Source: an uncultured Nitrospira sp.
GTDB lineage: Bacteria; Nitrospirota; Nitrospiria; Nitrospirales; Nitrospiraceae
Direction: 5' to 3'
DNA length: 64,000 nt
NCBI GenBank assembly: GCA_902500995.1
Contig: CABVSR010000008.1
Location: 62,001-126,000, forward strand
A program made the translations under genes and the position numbers. Numbering within the stretch: the first letter of the stretch is position 1; every line of letters begins with the position of its first letter. The notes beneath the pieces were generated by a model that was not told where the DNA came from, did no database searches, and saw only the letters and a list, made by a program, of their open reading frames with translations. Below, in pieces: positions 43,851 to 52,971 of this stretch.

Positions 43851-43930
43851 GTGGGTCGTTAATCGTGAAGCGTCAAAGCGATCCACCTCTAACCTTTTAC
43901 GCTTCACGCGTGACGGGCGACGAACGACGT
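43851..43930. repeat. Imperfect palindromic element between addB and a zinc-ribbon gene
   Basis: Two inverted repeats: CGTGAAGCGT (43864-43873) with ACGCTTCACG (43899-43908), and GTCGTT (43855-43860) with AACGAC (43923-43928). The 25-nt loop is AT-rich relative to the genome. Such CGTGAAGCGT-type palindromes resemble REP elements, and I recall similar runs in Nitrospira genomes, but only one copy is in this window. Confidence 0.5.
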
Positions 43931-43935
43931 GCCTG

Positions 43936-44100
43936 CTAGCCCGTTTCCGGGCCTAACAGTTCCCCGTTGCAATCGACACAGGCCCAATCACCGTCGATAA
44001 ATTTCATCGGATCGCCGCAGGTCCCGCATTCGGGCGGTGGGCCCTTGTCGATCACGGGAAGAATCGGCAATTCAAAATCATCGTCATCGGGAACAGTCAT
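43936..44100 (-). CDS. 54-aa zinc-ribbon-like protein
   Basis: A 54-codon gene. It begins MTVPDDDDFELPILPVIDKG, followed by two CxxC pairs: ECGTCGDP (C25, C28) and WACVDCNG (C41, C44), spaced as in a small zinc ribbon. The ATG at 44100 has GGAGAT a few bases upstream. It follows the glutaredoxin-like gene by 12 nt on the same strand, so the two may form an operon. Acidic N-terminus, no signal peptide. Function unknown. Confidence 0.75.
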   Translation of the reverse strand: MTVPDDDDFELPILPVIDKGPPPECGTCGDPMKFIDGDWACVDCNGELLGPETG

Positions 44101-44112
44101 ATATCTCCGATC

Positions 44113-44379
44113 TCACGCACCCTGCGGTTTCATCTTCAACTGGAGCGCCTTCTCGGCGCTTTGGCGAGGCGGCACTCCGACGAACGTCAACCGGCCATCG
44201 ATGATGGTGGCGGGCACCGCCCGGACCGAGTGCCGGTTCGCCAATTCCTGGCCATCCGGGGTCGTGATATCGACCTCGCGATAGCTAAAGCTATACTTTA
44301 CCCTGAGCTCTTTCCACAGGCGTTTCGCCGACGGGCAGGCTCCGCAGGTCGGTGAATGCAATAGGGTGATGTTCGGCAT
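44113..44379 (-). CDS. Glutaredoxin/thioredoxin-fold protein
   Basis: An 88-aa thioredoxin-fold protein with the active-site-like motif TCGACP (C12, C15) after a first strand ITLLHSP, then SYREVDI, the cis-proline segment RAVPATIIDGRLTFVG and a final helix. It resembles small redoxins (glutaredoxin or NrdH-type). The ATG at 44379 is preceded by AAAGG; a TTG two codons upstream is less likely. The 54-aa zinc-ribbon gene follows immediately. Confidence 0.8.
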   Translation of the reverse strand: MPNITLLHSPTCGACPSAKRLWKELRVKYSFSYREVDITTPDGQELANRHSVRAVPATIIDGRLTFVGVPPRQSAEKALQLKMKPQGA

Positions 44380-44533
44380 GATCAACCTTTCTCCTTAACG
44401 TGAGCGGATCTTAACACCCGCGCGGACGCACACGCAACCGAGCGCGCCTGACATTCGAGATCGAGGCGTATATACTGGGCGGGACCGGACCGGTCACGTA
44501 TCATCCACCATCATCAATCGTACCGAGGCATGC

Positions 44534-46186
44534 ATGGCTCATCACCCCCGCGCCGGGCAGCCGGCTCAACCGGAACAATTGGTCGATCTCCCACGGCTTG
44601 AGCAAGCCTATTATCAAGAGGCACCGGATCCGTCCGATCTTCACCAGCGCGTGAGTTTCGGCACCAGCGGCCATCGCGGCTCATCGCTGAAGCACACGTT
44701 CAATGAAGCGCACATTCTGGCGATCACCCAGGCGATCTGTGAGTACCGGATCAAGACCGGCACCACCGGCCCCCTCTTCATCGGCAAAGATACCCATGCG
44801 CTCTCCGCCCCTGCCCAGCGCAGCGCGCTGGAAGTGCTCGCGGCCAACGGCGTGCATGTCCGCATGGATAAAGACGACGGCTACACGCCGACCCCGGTCA
44901 TGTCCCATGCGATCATCCACACGAATCGCGGGCGAACATCCGGCTTCGCCGACGGCATCATTATTACGCCTTCGCATAATCCTCCCGAGGACGGCGGGAT
45001 TAAGTACAATCCGCCTCACGGCGGTCCGGCCGACACCGACGTAACGAAGGCCATCGAGACGCGGGCGAACGAACTCCTGGCGGCCAACCTTCAGGGCGTC
45101 AAACGCCTGCCCTACGAGCAAGCGCTTCAAGCAGCCTCCACGACACGATACGACTATGTGGAAACCTACATCGCGGACCTTGCCGCCGTCGTCGATCTCG
45201 ATCGCATCAAGGCCGCCAAGCTACGCCTGGGCGTCGATCCGCTCGGCGGCGCCGCAGTGGCCTACTGGGGCCCGCTGGCTGAGCGCTATGGGCTGGATCT
45301 GCAGATCGTGAACCCATCCGTCGATCCGACCTTTCGCTTCATGACACTCGATTGGGACGGAAAGATCCGCATGGACTGCTCCTCGCCCTATGCGATGGCT
45401 TCGCTCATCACCTTAAAGAACCGGTTCGACCTCGCCTTCGGAAACGATACGGATACGGATCGCCACGGCATCGTGACACCCGGCGCCGGGTTGATGAACC
45501 CCAATCACTATCTCGCCGCGGCGATTTCGTATCTGTTTACCCATCGTCCCGGCTGGAAAAGCACTGCGGGAATCGGCAAGACGGTCGTCAGCAGCAGCAT
45601 CATCGACCGGCTCGTCCGATCGTTAAAGCGCCGGTTGGTCGAGGTGCCGGTGGGATTCAAGTGGTTCGTACCAGGTCTCAGCGACGGCTCATTGGGATTC
45701 GGCGGCGAAGAAAGCGCAGGCGCGGCGTTTCTGCGCCTGGACGGCACCACCTGGGTGACCGATAAGGACGGGATCATCATGAACCTGCTCGCGGCGGAGA
45801 TGCTGGCGGTAACGGGGAAGGACCCGGCGCAATTGTACGGGGAATTGACGGCCCAGCTCGGGGAGCCGGTCTACGAGCGCATCGATGCGCCGGCCACGAG
45901 GGCGCAAAAAGCCGCGCTCCAGAAATTCTCACCGCAACAAGTGCGGACCAAGGAGCTCGCCGGGGAACCCATCATCGCCATGCTGACAGAAGCGCCGGGA
46001 AACAAGGCCTCGATCGGAGGACTCAAAGTCACCACCGCGAACGGCTGGTTTGCCGCCCGCCCCAGCGGAACCGAAGATGTGTATAAACTCTACGCGGAGA
46101 GTTTCAAGGGACAGGCCCATCTCCTCCGGATCCAGGAAGATGCGCAGACCTTGATCAAACAGGTCTTCACCAGCGCCGGTGCCTGA
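44534..46186 (+). CDS. pgm: Phosphoglucomutase (alpha-D-glucose-1,6-bisphosphate dependent)
   Basis: Interconverts glucose 1-phosphate and glucose 6-phosphate, feeding glycogen, trehalose and cell-envelope sugar synthesis. The 550 residues match bacterial Pgm: [14 protein letters not shown] (about 38-51), catalytic serine loop [13 protein letters not shown] (about 140-152), Mg2+ loop [11 protein letters not shown] (about 300-310), sugar-binding loop [10 protein letters not shown] and phosphate loop [16 protein letters not shown]. The ATG at 44534 is preceded by GAGGCATGC. It appears monocistronic. Confidence 0.96.
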   Translation: MAHHPRAGQPAQPEQLVDLPRLEQAYYQEAPDPSDLHQRVSFGTSGHRGSSLKHTFNEAHILAITQAICEYRIKTGTTGPLFIGKDTHALSAPAQRSALEVLAANGVHVRMDKDDGYTPTPVMSHAIIHTNRGRTSGFADGIIITPSHNPPEDGGIKYNPPHGGPADTDVTKAIETRANELLAANLQGVKRLPYEQALQAASTTRYDYVETYIADLAAVVDLDRIKAAKLRLGVDPLGGAAVAYWGPLAERYGLDLQIVNPSVDPTFRFMTLDWDGKIRMDCSSPYAMASLITLKNRFDLAFGNDTDTDRHGIVTPGAGLMNPNHYLAAAISYLFTHRPGWKSTAGIGKTVVSSSIIDRLVRSLKRRLVEVPVGFKWFVPGLSDGSLGFGGEESAGAAFLRLDGTTWVTDKDGIIMNLLAAEMLAVTGKDPAQLYGELTAQLGEPVYERIDAPATRAQKAALQKFSPQQVRTKELAGEPIIAMLTEAPGNKASIGGLKVTTANGWFAARPSGTEDVYKLYAESFKGQAHLLRIQEDAQTLIKQVFTSAGA

Positions 46187-46339
46187 CAGAAGTGAAAAGG
46201 CCGCCGAGGCACGCCCGCTTTGTTCGGACCGCCAACGTTTCCCGCCCCTGTTACGGCTTTCCGAAGCAGCCTGTGACCCTATGAAGATCTGTCGTCCGTT
46301 CTAGGTCTGAGCATTGGGACCAGCTATACTTCAGTAAGT

Positions 46340-47041
46340 ATGGTGACGCTTTCACGCGCAATCCCCAGCCTGGCCCTCGTTTTAGCCCTCACCGCCTGCG
46401 CCGCTCCGGCGACGCAAGGACTGCGGCAGGCTGTGACGCCCCTCCCCGATTGTTGCCGTGCCACCCAGGCCGACTCCCGGCAGCAGGCCATCGTGCGCAC
46501 AGCCGCGAACCTGATCGGCGCAACCACGATCGAAAGCCAGGGCCGCCGCATCAGTTACGACTGCGCCGGCGTGACGCGCGCCATTTACCTGGCCCACGGC
46601 ATCGATCTTTACTCAGAAGGCGCAGCCGGCGGCCAGACCAATGGTGTGGGCCTCATCTACAACCATATCCGGAAACAGGGCCGTCTCCACCGCGGACCAA
46701 CCGTCCATCCCGGCGACTTGGTGTTCTTCGACAATACCTGGGATTTCAACGGAGACGGCTTGGTCAATGATCCTCTGACCCATGTCGGCATCGTGGAACA
46801 GGTGGAGCAGGACGGCACGGTCGTCTTCATCAGCCGGGTGGCTGGCGCCATCGAACGCTACCGGATGAACGTCGCGCATCCGCATGTTCATCGCACCGCC
46901 GACGGTCGTCTGCTGAATGACTATATGCGACGCAAACACTGGCGGGATGGAGCGCAGACGGCCTATCTGACCGGTGAGTTGTTTGCCGCCTTCGGTACGC
47001 GAGTGATAGACTCCGCGGCAGGATCACCAGACAGAAGGTAA
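46340..47041 (+). CDS. NlpC/P60-family lipoprotein
   Basis: A 233-aa lipoprotein (lipobox LALTAC, Cys 20) with a Cys-His peptidase domain: [18 protein letters not shown] with C75, [11 protein letters not shown], and [11 protein letters not shown] with H148. A loop between them, [10 protein letters not shown] at 135-144, resembles a calcium-binding EF-loop. Members cut peptidoglycan peptides; the signal peptide puts it in the periplasm. It lies directly upstream of yacG; the yacG ribosome site overlaps this stop codon. Confidence 0.85.
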   Translation: MVTLSRAIPSLALVLALTACAAPATQGLRQAVTPLPDCCRATQADSRQQAIVRTAANLIGATTIESQGRRISYDCAGVTRAIYLAHGIDLYSEGAAGGQTNGVGLIYNHIRKQGRLHRGPTVHPGDLVFFDNTWDFNGDGLVNDPLTHVGIVEQVEQDGTVVFISRVAGAIERYRMNVAHPHVHRTADGRLLNDYMRRKHWRDGAQTAYLTGELFAAFGTRVIDSAAGSPDRR

Positions 47042-47046
47042 GGACC

Positions 47047-47247
47047 TTGTCCGAGCCCCACCCTCAGCAGCGCCGCTGCCCCGAATGTCACCAGGCCACA
47101 ACCTGGAAGGACAATCCCTGGCGCCCGTTTTGTTCCGAGCGCTGCCAATTGATCGATTTGGGAGCCTGGGCAGGAGAGCAGTACCGCGTTTCAGGGCCCA
47201 GCCTGAGCGTAGGCGGAACGGAATCCTCTTCGCCACACCATGACTGA
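47047..47247 (+). CDS. yacG: DNA gyrase inhibitor YacG
   Basis: A 66-aa protein with the YacG zinc knuckle: [10 protein letters not shown] and [15 protein letters not shown], giving CxxC...CxxxC zinc ligation, and an LGAW helix. YacG binds GyrB and inhibits gyrase. The start is TTG at 47047, preceded by AAGGACC; the first bases overlap the stop region of the upstream lipoprotein gene. The tail is Ser/Gly-rich and longer than the core. Confidence 0.93.
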   Translation: MSEPHPQQRRCPECHQATTWKDNPWRPFCSERCQLIDLGAWAGEQYRVSGPSLSVGGTESSSPHHD

Positions 47248-47262
47248 CCGGCCGGTTGCTCG

Positions 47263-47628
47263 CTATTCGCAGCGGCAGTTCGCTTTGTAGTCCATGCACA
47301 TCGGGCCGAAGCTCCGTTCGCAGTCGCAACTGCACTTCGGGGTTTTGTCGGCCGGGCAGGTGATCTGACAGGTTTGCTTGATCCCCATCCCGCAAGACAC
47401 AATCTCACAGGAATTGGATCCTTCGGCCAGCAGCAACGGCAAGCCGGGTTCGACCGGAGCTTGCGTCTGCTGCAATGCTCCACCACCACTCGAGGGACTG
47501 GGGGCTGCAGGTGAAAACGTTGAGGTTCCGCCTTCTTCTGCCTGCGTCGGTGGCGTCAATGCAGGCAGCAGCATAATGAACAGCAGCAGCGCGGCCGCAA
47601 TACCGGTTCGTAATGTCTCCCTCAACAT
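47263..47628 (-). CDS. Secreted cysteine-rich hypothetical protein
   Basis: A 121-aa protein with a signal peptide (about 1-30, AAALLLFIMLLPALTPPTQA), a Ser/Gly/Pro-rich linker and a C-terminal cluster of ten cysteines in about 50 residues (CEIVSCGMGIKQTC, CPADKTPKCSCDC, MCMDYKANCRCE). The pattern suggests several disulfides or metal binding. The ATG has AAGGAAGG upstream. No family recognised. Confidence 0.65.
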   Translation of the reverse strand: MLRETLRTGIAAALLLFIMLLPALTPPTQAEEGGTSTFSPAAPSPSSGGGALQQTQAPVEPGLPLLLAEGSNSCEIVSCGMGIKQTCQITCPADKTPKCSCDCERSFGPMCMDYKANCRCE

Positions 47629-47858
47629 GACGTCACCTTCCTTTCAGTGGGTCGCAGGATAGGAAGAATTGCGCATGAAATCAAGCCCTACCGGGCCACA
47701 TGTGGCGATCGGGTGCGGTCACAGGGCCGCGAGACTGGTGTTACGTTCTCTCTGTTGCGCTACAGGGTGACTCCACTCGTTGACTGGTCCTATCGGCCCC
47801 TTCTCTCCTGGGAACAATCCTAGTAGCGAAGGTCCGCCCTGTTTGTGTAGGATCGCGC

Positions 47859-48290
47859 ATGCGTTTCGCCTGTGCCTTGCTGCTCGTGCTGCTCACCATC
47901 GGGTTCAATTCCGGCTGCACCACGTCCACCAACAGCCGCCTGACCGGGGCCGTACGGTATTTCAACATCCGCTCGGAAATTGCCCCGCGCCACTTGATTG
48001 CGCAAATCGGCGATGAGATCCGGTGGCAAAATCTGAATCAGCATCCCGTCACCCTGCGGATGCTTGAGGACAGCGACCCGGAGTTGCTTGCGTGCGACAA
48101 AGGATTCAAGCGATTCGGAGTCGTGCAGGATACGGTCACCATCGCGCCGCTCCAATCCGTCAGTCTCTGTTTTTTGAAGCCCGGCACCATCCGCTTCAAC
48201 GTCTGGCTCGATGCCGACAATCCTCAGGGCGCCATGACCCCGACCGGCACCATCCGCGTCGAACCTGCGCCATCCCGGCGTCTCTCCTAA
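47859..48290 (+). CDS. Lipoprotein with cupredoxin-like fold features
   Basis: A 143-aa lipoprotein (lipobox FNSGC, Cys 20). The body has strand-rich segments typical of cupredoxin-like domains: PRHLIAQIGDEIRWQNLNQH, PVTLRMLEDS, SVSLCFLKPGTIRFNVWLD. Histidine and cysteine residues are present, but I cannot assign a copper site. Divergent from the Cys-rich protein gene and convergent with the proline/glutamine-rich gene. Function unknown. Confidence 0.6.
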   Translation: MRFACALLLVLLTIGFNSGCTTSTNSRLTGAVRYFNIRSEIAPRHLIAQIGDEIRWQNLNQHPVTLRMLEDSDPELLACDKGFKRFGVVQDTVTIAPLQSVSLCFLKPGTIRFNVWLDADNPQGAMTPTGTIRVEPAPSRRLS

Positions 48291-48420
48291 AACCCGTCTC
48301 GCACCATCTGCCTATTCTTTTCAATTCGTGAGTGGCTACTACCGGGGGGCAGGTCACGCCGGATTGTCCATGCGAGCGGCGAACTGACCGAGACATGCAC
48401 CTGCCAGACTGACCGGCAGG

Positions 48421-48849
48421 TTAGCAGGGAATATTGATGGCGGGATCGCAGAAGAGCGGCGGGATCACGGTCGGCCTCATGTATCGCGTAGACGGGTCTT
48501 GCGAGCCCATTGGAGCAGTCAGCGTCGGGCCGCTGGTCATGCCGGGCAGGCCCTGGCCGATCGTGCCGAACGATTTGCCCCGGCTGGACGGAACGGTGTT
48601 GCTTTGCGGCGCGCTCGCGCCCGATGCCGTCGATGCGATTGTCGACTGTTGCGCGAAGGGATTAGGAATCGGGATGGTCCCCGGCGCCTGCGGATTTTGC
48701 CCAGGCTGCTGCGTCTGCTGGTTTGACTGACCGGAGGGCGGAGAGAGCGTCTGTGCCGTGACGAAGGCCGGCACGAGCCACAACAGCGCGGCTATCCCGA
48801 CACCCATCACCCCTGCCTGAAGCGACCAGCTTGCAGCGTGATTCTCCAT
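48421..48849 (-). CDS. Secreted Pro/Gln/Ser-rich hypothetical protein
   Basis: A 142-aa protein with an N-terminal hydrophobic signal (GVMGVGIAALLWLVPAFVTA) and a low-complexity region (SGQSNQQTQQPGQNPQAPGT). A conserved-looking end, STRYMRPTVIPPLFCDPAIN, contains its Cys. The ATG at 48849 has GGAGAG seven bases upstream. It ends near a small inverted repeat (ACCTGCC/GGCAGGT around 48400-48422) that may be a terminator. No family recognised. Confidence 0.5.
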   Translation of the reverse strand: MENHAASWSLQAGVMGVGIAALLWLVPAFVTAQTLSPPSGQSNQQTQQPGQNPQAPGTIPIPNPFAQQSTIASTASGASAPQSNTVPSSRGKSFGTIGQGLPGMTSGPTLTAPMGSQDPSTRYMRPTVIPPLFCDPAINIPC

Positions 48850-48871
48850 CACATCACTCTCCACTGGCTCA

Positions 48872-49978
48872 CTAATCGAGCCAATCCTTTTCTTTCAGCT
48901 TACGCGGGAGATACTGCTTGGTGAGATATTGGAAGTCTTTGTTGGCCAGCGCGTCCAATTCGTACTTCAACCCGGACGTGAGCATGCGTTTGATTTCCTG
49001 CTGCCACGCCGGCTTCTGGAACCACTGATAGTTGAGCAGTTCCTTGGCGCGGGTGATGTCTTTCTCATTCAGCTTGATGCCGACGTTCCGCGGCAACTCG
49101 TAGCGCTCAGGATCGGCGCTGGACAGCCCGATGAATTTGGCCTTCGGAATGGCCATGCGCTGGCTCTCGAACGCCAGATTGATCGATCCCTGTTTCACGA
49201 CGGAGTAGATATAGTATCCCCAGGGATCGTTATCAACTAGGACGTAGACCGGCAGCTTGTGCTCTTCATGGAGGCGGCGCGCCAGCCGGCGGACGCCGCG
49301 GGGCGGCTGCCCGTTTCCCGTCAGCAAGACACAGTTATAGCGCCGCCAGAATTTATCCTCCGACAAGCGGTTCCACTGCGTGCCCTTCTCAACCAGCAGC
49401 AAAAAATCGGCGGTGCAGCGGCGGATCTCCAGATATTCCGGCTCGACGATCGAAGGCACGGAATATCCGCCTTTGCCCAATTTGGCGCAATCCACCCGGT
49501 CGCCGTCATCGCCAAAGACCACCGGGCCGACGATACTGCCGCTGTTTTCCGCCCGCACATGCAGTTCTTCCCGCAAGGCGATGAGCGACACTTCCAGATC
49601 CTCGATGATCGGATCGGACTCATCTTGCGTATCGAACGTGTTCTCATGCGAATCTTGAATCGTATGTTTGGTGCGGTAGTAGATTTCCCTCAAGGAAGTG
49701 GTCAGATCGGCCTGCTGCAACTCCGCCAGCGCGTCGGCCACCAGCATCGTCTGCATGAACTTCTTCGCCATGCCGACGTTAAAAAACGTACGCGCCTGTT
49801 TCTTCTCACCCATCTCGATCAAGCCCTTCCGGGGATTGAACGACACGTTCGACAGCGCCCGGATCGGAATCTCAAACGTCGGGTCTTTGGATCGTTGTGC
49901 CGCAGAGATCACCACATCGGCCATGCCGATGAGCTTTTTGGCCACTGCACCGTTCTTTTTCGGTTTCGCCTGTGCCAT
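48872..49978 (-). CDS. top6A: DNA topoisomerase VI subunit A (Spo11-like)
   Basis: Subunit A cleaves both DNA strands through a tyrosine. The 368 residues show the winged-helix catalytic motif LREIYYRTKH with Y100/Y101, and a Toprim domain with the acidic residues VEKGTQW and VDNDPWGYYIYS. This is the archaeal-type Top6A/Spo11 family. It starts 8 nt after the top6B gene, giving a B-A operon. Topoisomerase VI is typical of archaea and plants and is present in a minority of bacteria; a horizontal origin is possible but composition here looks like that of its neighbours. Confidence 0.95.
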   Translation of the reverse strand: MAQAKPKKNGAVAKKLIGMADVVISAAQRSKDPTFEIPIRALSNVSFNPRKGLIEMGEKKQARTFFNVGMAKKFMQTMLVADALAELQQADLTTSLREIYYRTKHTIQDSHENTFDTQDESDPIIEDLEVSLIALREELHVRAENSGSIVGPVVFGDDGDRVDCAKLGKGGYSVPSIVEPEYLEIRRCTADFLLLVEKGTQWNRLSEDKFWRRYNCVLLTGNGQPPRGVRRLARRLHEEHKLPVYVLVDNDPWGYYIYSVVKQGSINLAFESQRMAIPKAKFIGLSSADPERYELPRNVGIKLNEKDITRAKELLNYQWFQKPAWQQEIKRMLTSGLKYELDALANKDFQYLTKQYLPRKLKEKDWLD

Positions 49979-49986
49979 ATGCTGCC

Positions 49987-52098
49987 CTATTTCCTTTTGC
50001 GCGGGACTGCCGCTGCTTTGGACGAGGTCTTGCGAACCGGCGCCTTCTTGCCGCCGGCCGGATCGGCGAATAACTCCTGCTGCCCGGCTTTGCGTGTCTC
50101 ACCGGAGGCGCGTCTACTCGGTTTCGATGCAGGCGCAGTCGCCACGGCGCGTTTCCCTGTCGCGGGAGCCTTCTTCGCAGGAGCTGCTTCAACAGCCGCA
50201 GATGTCCCCGCACCGGCGCCCGGTGCGGGGACATGCTCGGCGACCTCGGTCTCGCCCTCGATACCTTCCGCTGTGACGATGATGGAGTGAGGCAGACCTT
50301 CAGGCCCGGCACCGGTTTTTCCCAAGGCTTCATCTGTCTTGAGCCCGCCGGTCCGCGAACTGGCGATCTTGTGCAGCTGTTCCTTCAATTTTTCCGTCGG
50401 AAGATTCCCGCCCTTCAAACGATTGCAGGCCGCCACCACCTCTTCGATATACAGTTCGAAGATATTGCGCCGCCGGAATTCGCTCGCGGCCCGTTCGCGC
50501 CGGCGCAGAAAAATTCCCAGACGCCGTCCGGCTTCACGCAGGGCCAGGGTAATTTCCTTCTGGATCTCGTCGTAGTCCGCAATGGCTTCCTTCGACTCGC
50601 TGGTAAACGGCACCCAGACGGACGCCATGTGGACAAAGATCACCATCGGCCCGGCCGGGAGAGCGCCGCGCGATTGGCTGACCCCATAATTACGCCAGGT
50701 GGTGCTGAGGACGGCTTTGAAGGTCGCGCAGGCCGATTGCTGATAGAGCAACGGCACCCGGTTGGCGTAGCGGATCACACGCGCCTGCTCGGTATCGTTG
50801 CCCTGATCTTCGCCTTCCGCCAGGGGCACGGCCGCTTGCTGCGGCTTCGGCGCTTCTTCCGGCCCCTTCCCGAACGCCAGTCCCGCTTCAATGACAAAGG
50901 GATAGCCCCGGTAGACGGCCGGCGGCCGGCTGACCGCCGTATAAAATTCGCCCTTGATCTGTTTGTAGAGGCCGGAAAGAATCGCCTTTTCGCCGATCGG
51001 CGAAATGCAGTTCGTGGGCGGGGCCATGATTTTTGTCGTCTGGAGTGATTTATAGAGTGTCTCCGCCGCCTGCGGTTTGACCTCGCGAGGTTTGGCCGTG
51101 GGCGAAATTTTTGCGGCCTTGCAGATCTCCTCGGCCAGCGCCGTCGACACGCGGCAAAAGTCGCTGGCCAAGAACGACGCGACCGTGTGGCTTTTCGTAT
51201 CCTGCAGCATCTTGAGCAGGGCCCCGAATTCGATGCCATAGGGATGCGGCTTGATCTCCTTTGGCGACGGCGGCAACTCGTGATAGGTGCGGGGGTAACT
51301 CTTCTGCTCGCCTTCGGGCGTGTGATACGTCAGCCGCACGTGCGGATTGGCGATCGAGGTCTGCTCCAGCCACTCATCCACCGAGGCGCGGCCTTTCTGG
51401 TACCGCCCTTCGACTTCCAGGACCACCTCGGTGCCTTGAGGTTGCGCCCAGTCGATCTGCCTATTTTCGTGCACCAGCGGTTCATTTTTTTTCGTATCGA
51501 TTTGCACTTCGAAGTAATGCGCCGCCGCCCGCGGACCCGTGCGGGAAATCACCTTCACCGGCTTGCCGGTCGTGAGCTGGCCATACATGCCAGCCGCGGA
51601 AATGCCGATGCCCTGCTGCCCGCGGCTCATGCGCATGCGATGAAACTTGGACCCATACAGCAGCTTCGCAAACACCCGGGGAATCTGCTGGCGGACAATG
51701 CCCGGCCCGTTGTCGGTGACCGTGATCCGAAAGCGGGTCGCCTGGCTCGGCGCGACCGGCGTCGAGCCGGTCGCCACCACTTCAAGCTTGACTGTCACGT
51801 CCGGAAGAATGCCCGCTTCCTCACAGGCATCCAACGAGTTATCAACCGCTTCCTTCACACAGGTGAGCAAGGCTTTCCGCGGATTGTCGAACCCCAATAG
51901 GTGCCGGTTCTTGGTGAAAAACTCGGACACGGAAATCTCGCGCTGCCGTGCGCCCATCTCCACCGCCGTGACCGCAGGCGCCGATTTGGATGCGGCGGTA
52001 GATCGAGTACGGGAGGCGGCCGATTCAGATGTGATGGTTTCGGGTGCAGACGCGGGTGTGGAAGACTCGGCACGTAGTGATGATGTCTTAGTGGCCAT
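49987..52098 (-). CDS. top6B: DNA topoisomerase VI subunit B
   Basis: The ATPase and dimerisation subunit of type IIB topoisomerase VI. The 703 residues have a GHKL ATPase (VKEAVDNSLDACEEAG, TVTDNGPGI, RGQQGIGISAAGMYGQLTTG), a transducer domain and a long basic, Ala/Lys/Pro-rich C-terminal extension (about 610-703, PAKKAPATGKRAVATAPASK) of low complexity. A low-complexity N-terminal extension of about 45 residues precedes the conserved REISVSEFFTKNRHLLGF. The ATG at 52098 has AGAGG. Works with the downstream Top6A subunit to relax or decatenate DNA. Confidence 0.95.
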   Translation of the reverse strand: MATKTSSLRAESSTPASAPETITSESAASRTRSTAASKSAPAVTAVEMGARQREISVSEFFTKNRHLLGFDNPRKALLTCVKEAVDNSLDACEEAGILPDVTVKLEVVATGSTPVAPSQATRFRITVTDNGPGIVRQQIPRVFAKLLYGSKFHRMRMSRGQQGIGISAAGMYGQLTTGKPVKVISRTGPRAAAHYFEVQIDTKKNEPLVHENRQIDWAQPQGTEVVLEVEGRYQKGRASVDEWLEQTSIANPHVRLTYHTPEGEQKSYPRTYHELPPSPKEIKPHPYGIEFGALLKMLQDTKSHTVASFLASDFCRVSTALAEEICKAAKISPTAKPREVKPQAAETLYKSLQTTKIMAPPTNCISPIGEKAILSGLYKQIKGEFYTAVSRPPAVYRGYPFVIEAGLAFGKGPEEAPKPQQAAVPLAEGEDQGNDTEQARVIRYANRVPLLYQQSACATFKAVLSTTWRNYGVSQSRGALPAGPMVIFVHMASVWVPFTSESKEAIADYDEIQKEITLALREAGRRLGIFLRRRERAASEFRRRNIFELYIEEVVAACNRLKGGNLPTEKLKEQLHKIASSRTGGLKTDEALGKTGAGPEGLPHSIIVTAEGIEGETEVAEHVPAPGAGAGTSAAVEAAPAKKAPATGKRAVATAPASKPSRRASGETRKAGQQELFADPAGGKKAPVRKTSSKAAAVPRKRK

Positions 52099-52497
52099 TC
52101 AACCTCTCATACAAGGACTCACAGGCACGGCGCGCGAACGTCACCGGGCGTGATACGTATCCTCTTCGTCGTTTACAGGGAACGGTGCGGAGAGTCAAGC
52201 CTTGAGGAGATTCCGGTCGCTCGCATGTGTCGCAGATTGACGCGTTGACGAGATGCGGGACGACAGAGGCGGAGGTGAGGCGGAATGTTTGGGTGGGAGG
52301 AGGACGCACCTACCGAGGAGAGGTAGATACGGCGGAGATCTCGGGAGGACTTCAGGCTTCCCGGTACAAGCCGGGCATGCACACCATCCTCAACACTCAA
52401 TCCCCTTGTTGTACATATTCCCTCGGGGCGTTAACTCCCCCCACCAGGTTACGATAGGCCTGCGCACACCGCTCAGTCAAGAGCGCAGATCGGCGAT
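52099..52497. other. Gene-free stretch upstream of the topoisomerase VI operon
   Basis: About 400 nt with no supportable gene. The minus strand has a possible promoter TTGACT-17-TAAACG (52170-52198) for top6B. Between about 52253 and 52350 the plus strand is strongly purine-rich (G and A runs such as GGTGGGAGGAGG). It has no repeat pattern I can define, and I see no known RNA. Confidence 0.4.
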
Positions 52498-52971
52498 CTA
52501 CGATCCGCTCACCTGGGTCTGCCGGTTGGTCACGGTCACCCGGTGGAGCCAATTCAACTCGATACGCACCTCCGTGCCGATGGGGCAAAACACCGGGGCG
52601 GCGGTATTGTTACTTTCAACTCGCGCTTTCAACGCGCCATGTTCGATCTCAATCTCCAAGACGCCCAGATGTTCATGCAGATCGACGACACAGGTAGCGC
52701 TGCCCGCGCCGCGATCGGCGGGAATGGTCCGTGCCACGACCGGCTCCTGCAGGGTGATGAGATCATGCGGCCGGAATCTGGGCCCATCGTTCAGTTCGAG
52801 AACGGTCATGACCAGGGCGCCGGCCCCGATTGCCGCGGCACCGGCGAAGATGGCATTGGCGCGCTCCGGATAATGAATCCTGATCCAGCGAATCGCCGTG
52901 AGCACGCCGATGGCGAGCAGAAGCCCGATGAAGGCCAGTACAATGATGATGAAGGCGAAGCGGATGTTCAT
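52498..52971 (-). CDS. Two-helix membrane protein of unknown function
   Basis: A 157-aa protein starting MNIRFAFIIIVLAFIGLLLA, with two membrane helices (about 5-24 and 44-62, IFAGAAAIGAGALVMTVLEL). A beta-rich C-terminal part outside or inside the membrane follows (VVARTIPADRGAGSATCVVD; LEIEIEHGALKARVESN; IELNWLHRVTVTNR). The ATG overlaps the stop of the receiver-PAS gene (ATGA, 52968-52971), so it is translated with it. No family recognised. A functional partnership with the receiver-PAS protein is inferred from coupling only. Confidence 0.55.
   Translation of the reverse strand: MNIRFAFIIIVLAFIGLLLAIGVLTAIRWIRIHYPERANAIFAGAAAIGAGALVMTVLELNDGPRFRPHDLITLQEPVVARTIPADRGAGSATCVVDLHEHLGVLEIEIEHGALKARVESNNTAAPVFCPIGTEVRIELNWLHRVTVTNRQTQVSGS

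Noticed and set aside
52253-52350. Purine-rich stretch before top6B as a structured RNA or repeat
   Set aside because: No repeat unit, no stable fold evident by eye, and no match to known RNA motifs; left as an observation only.
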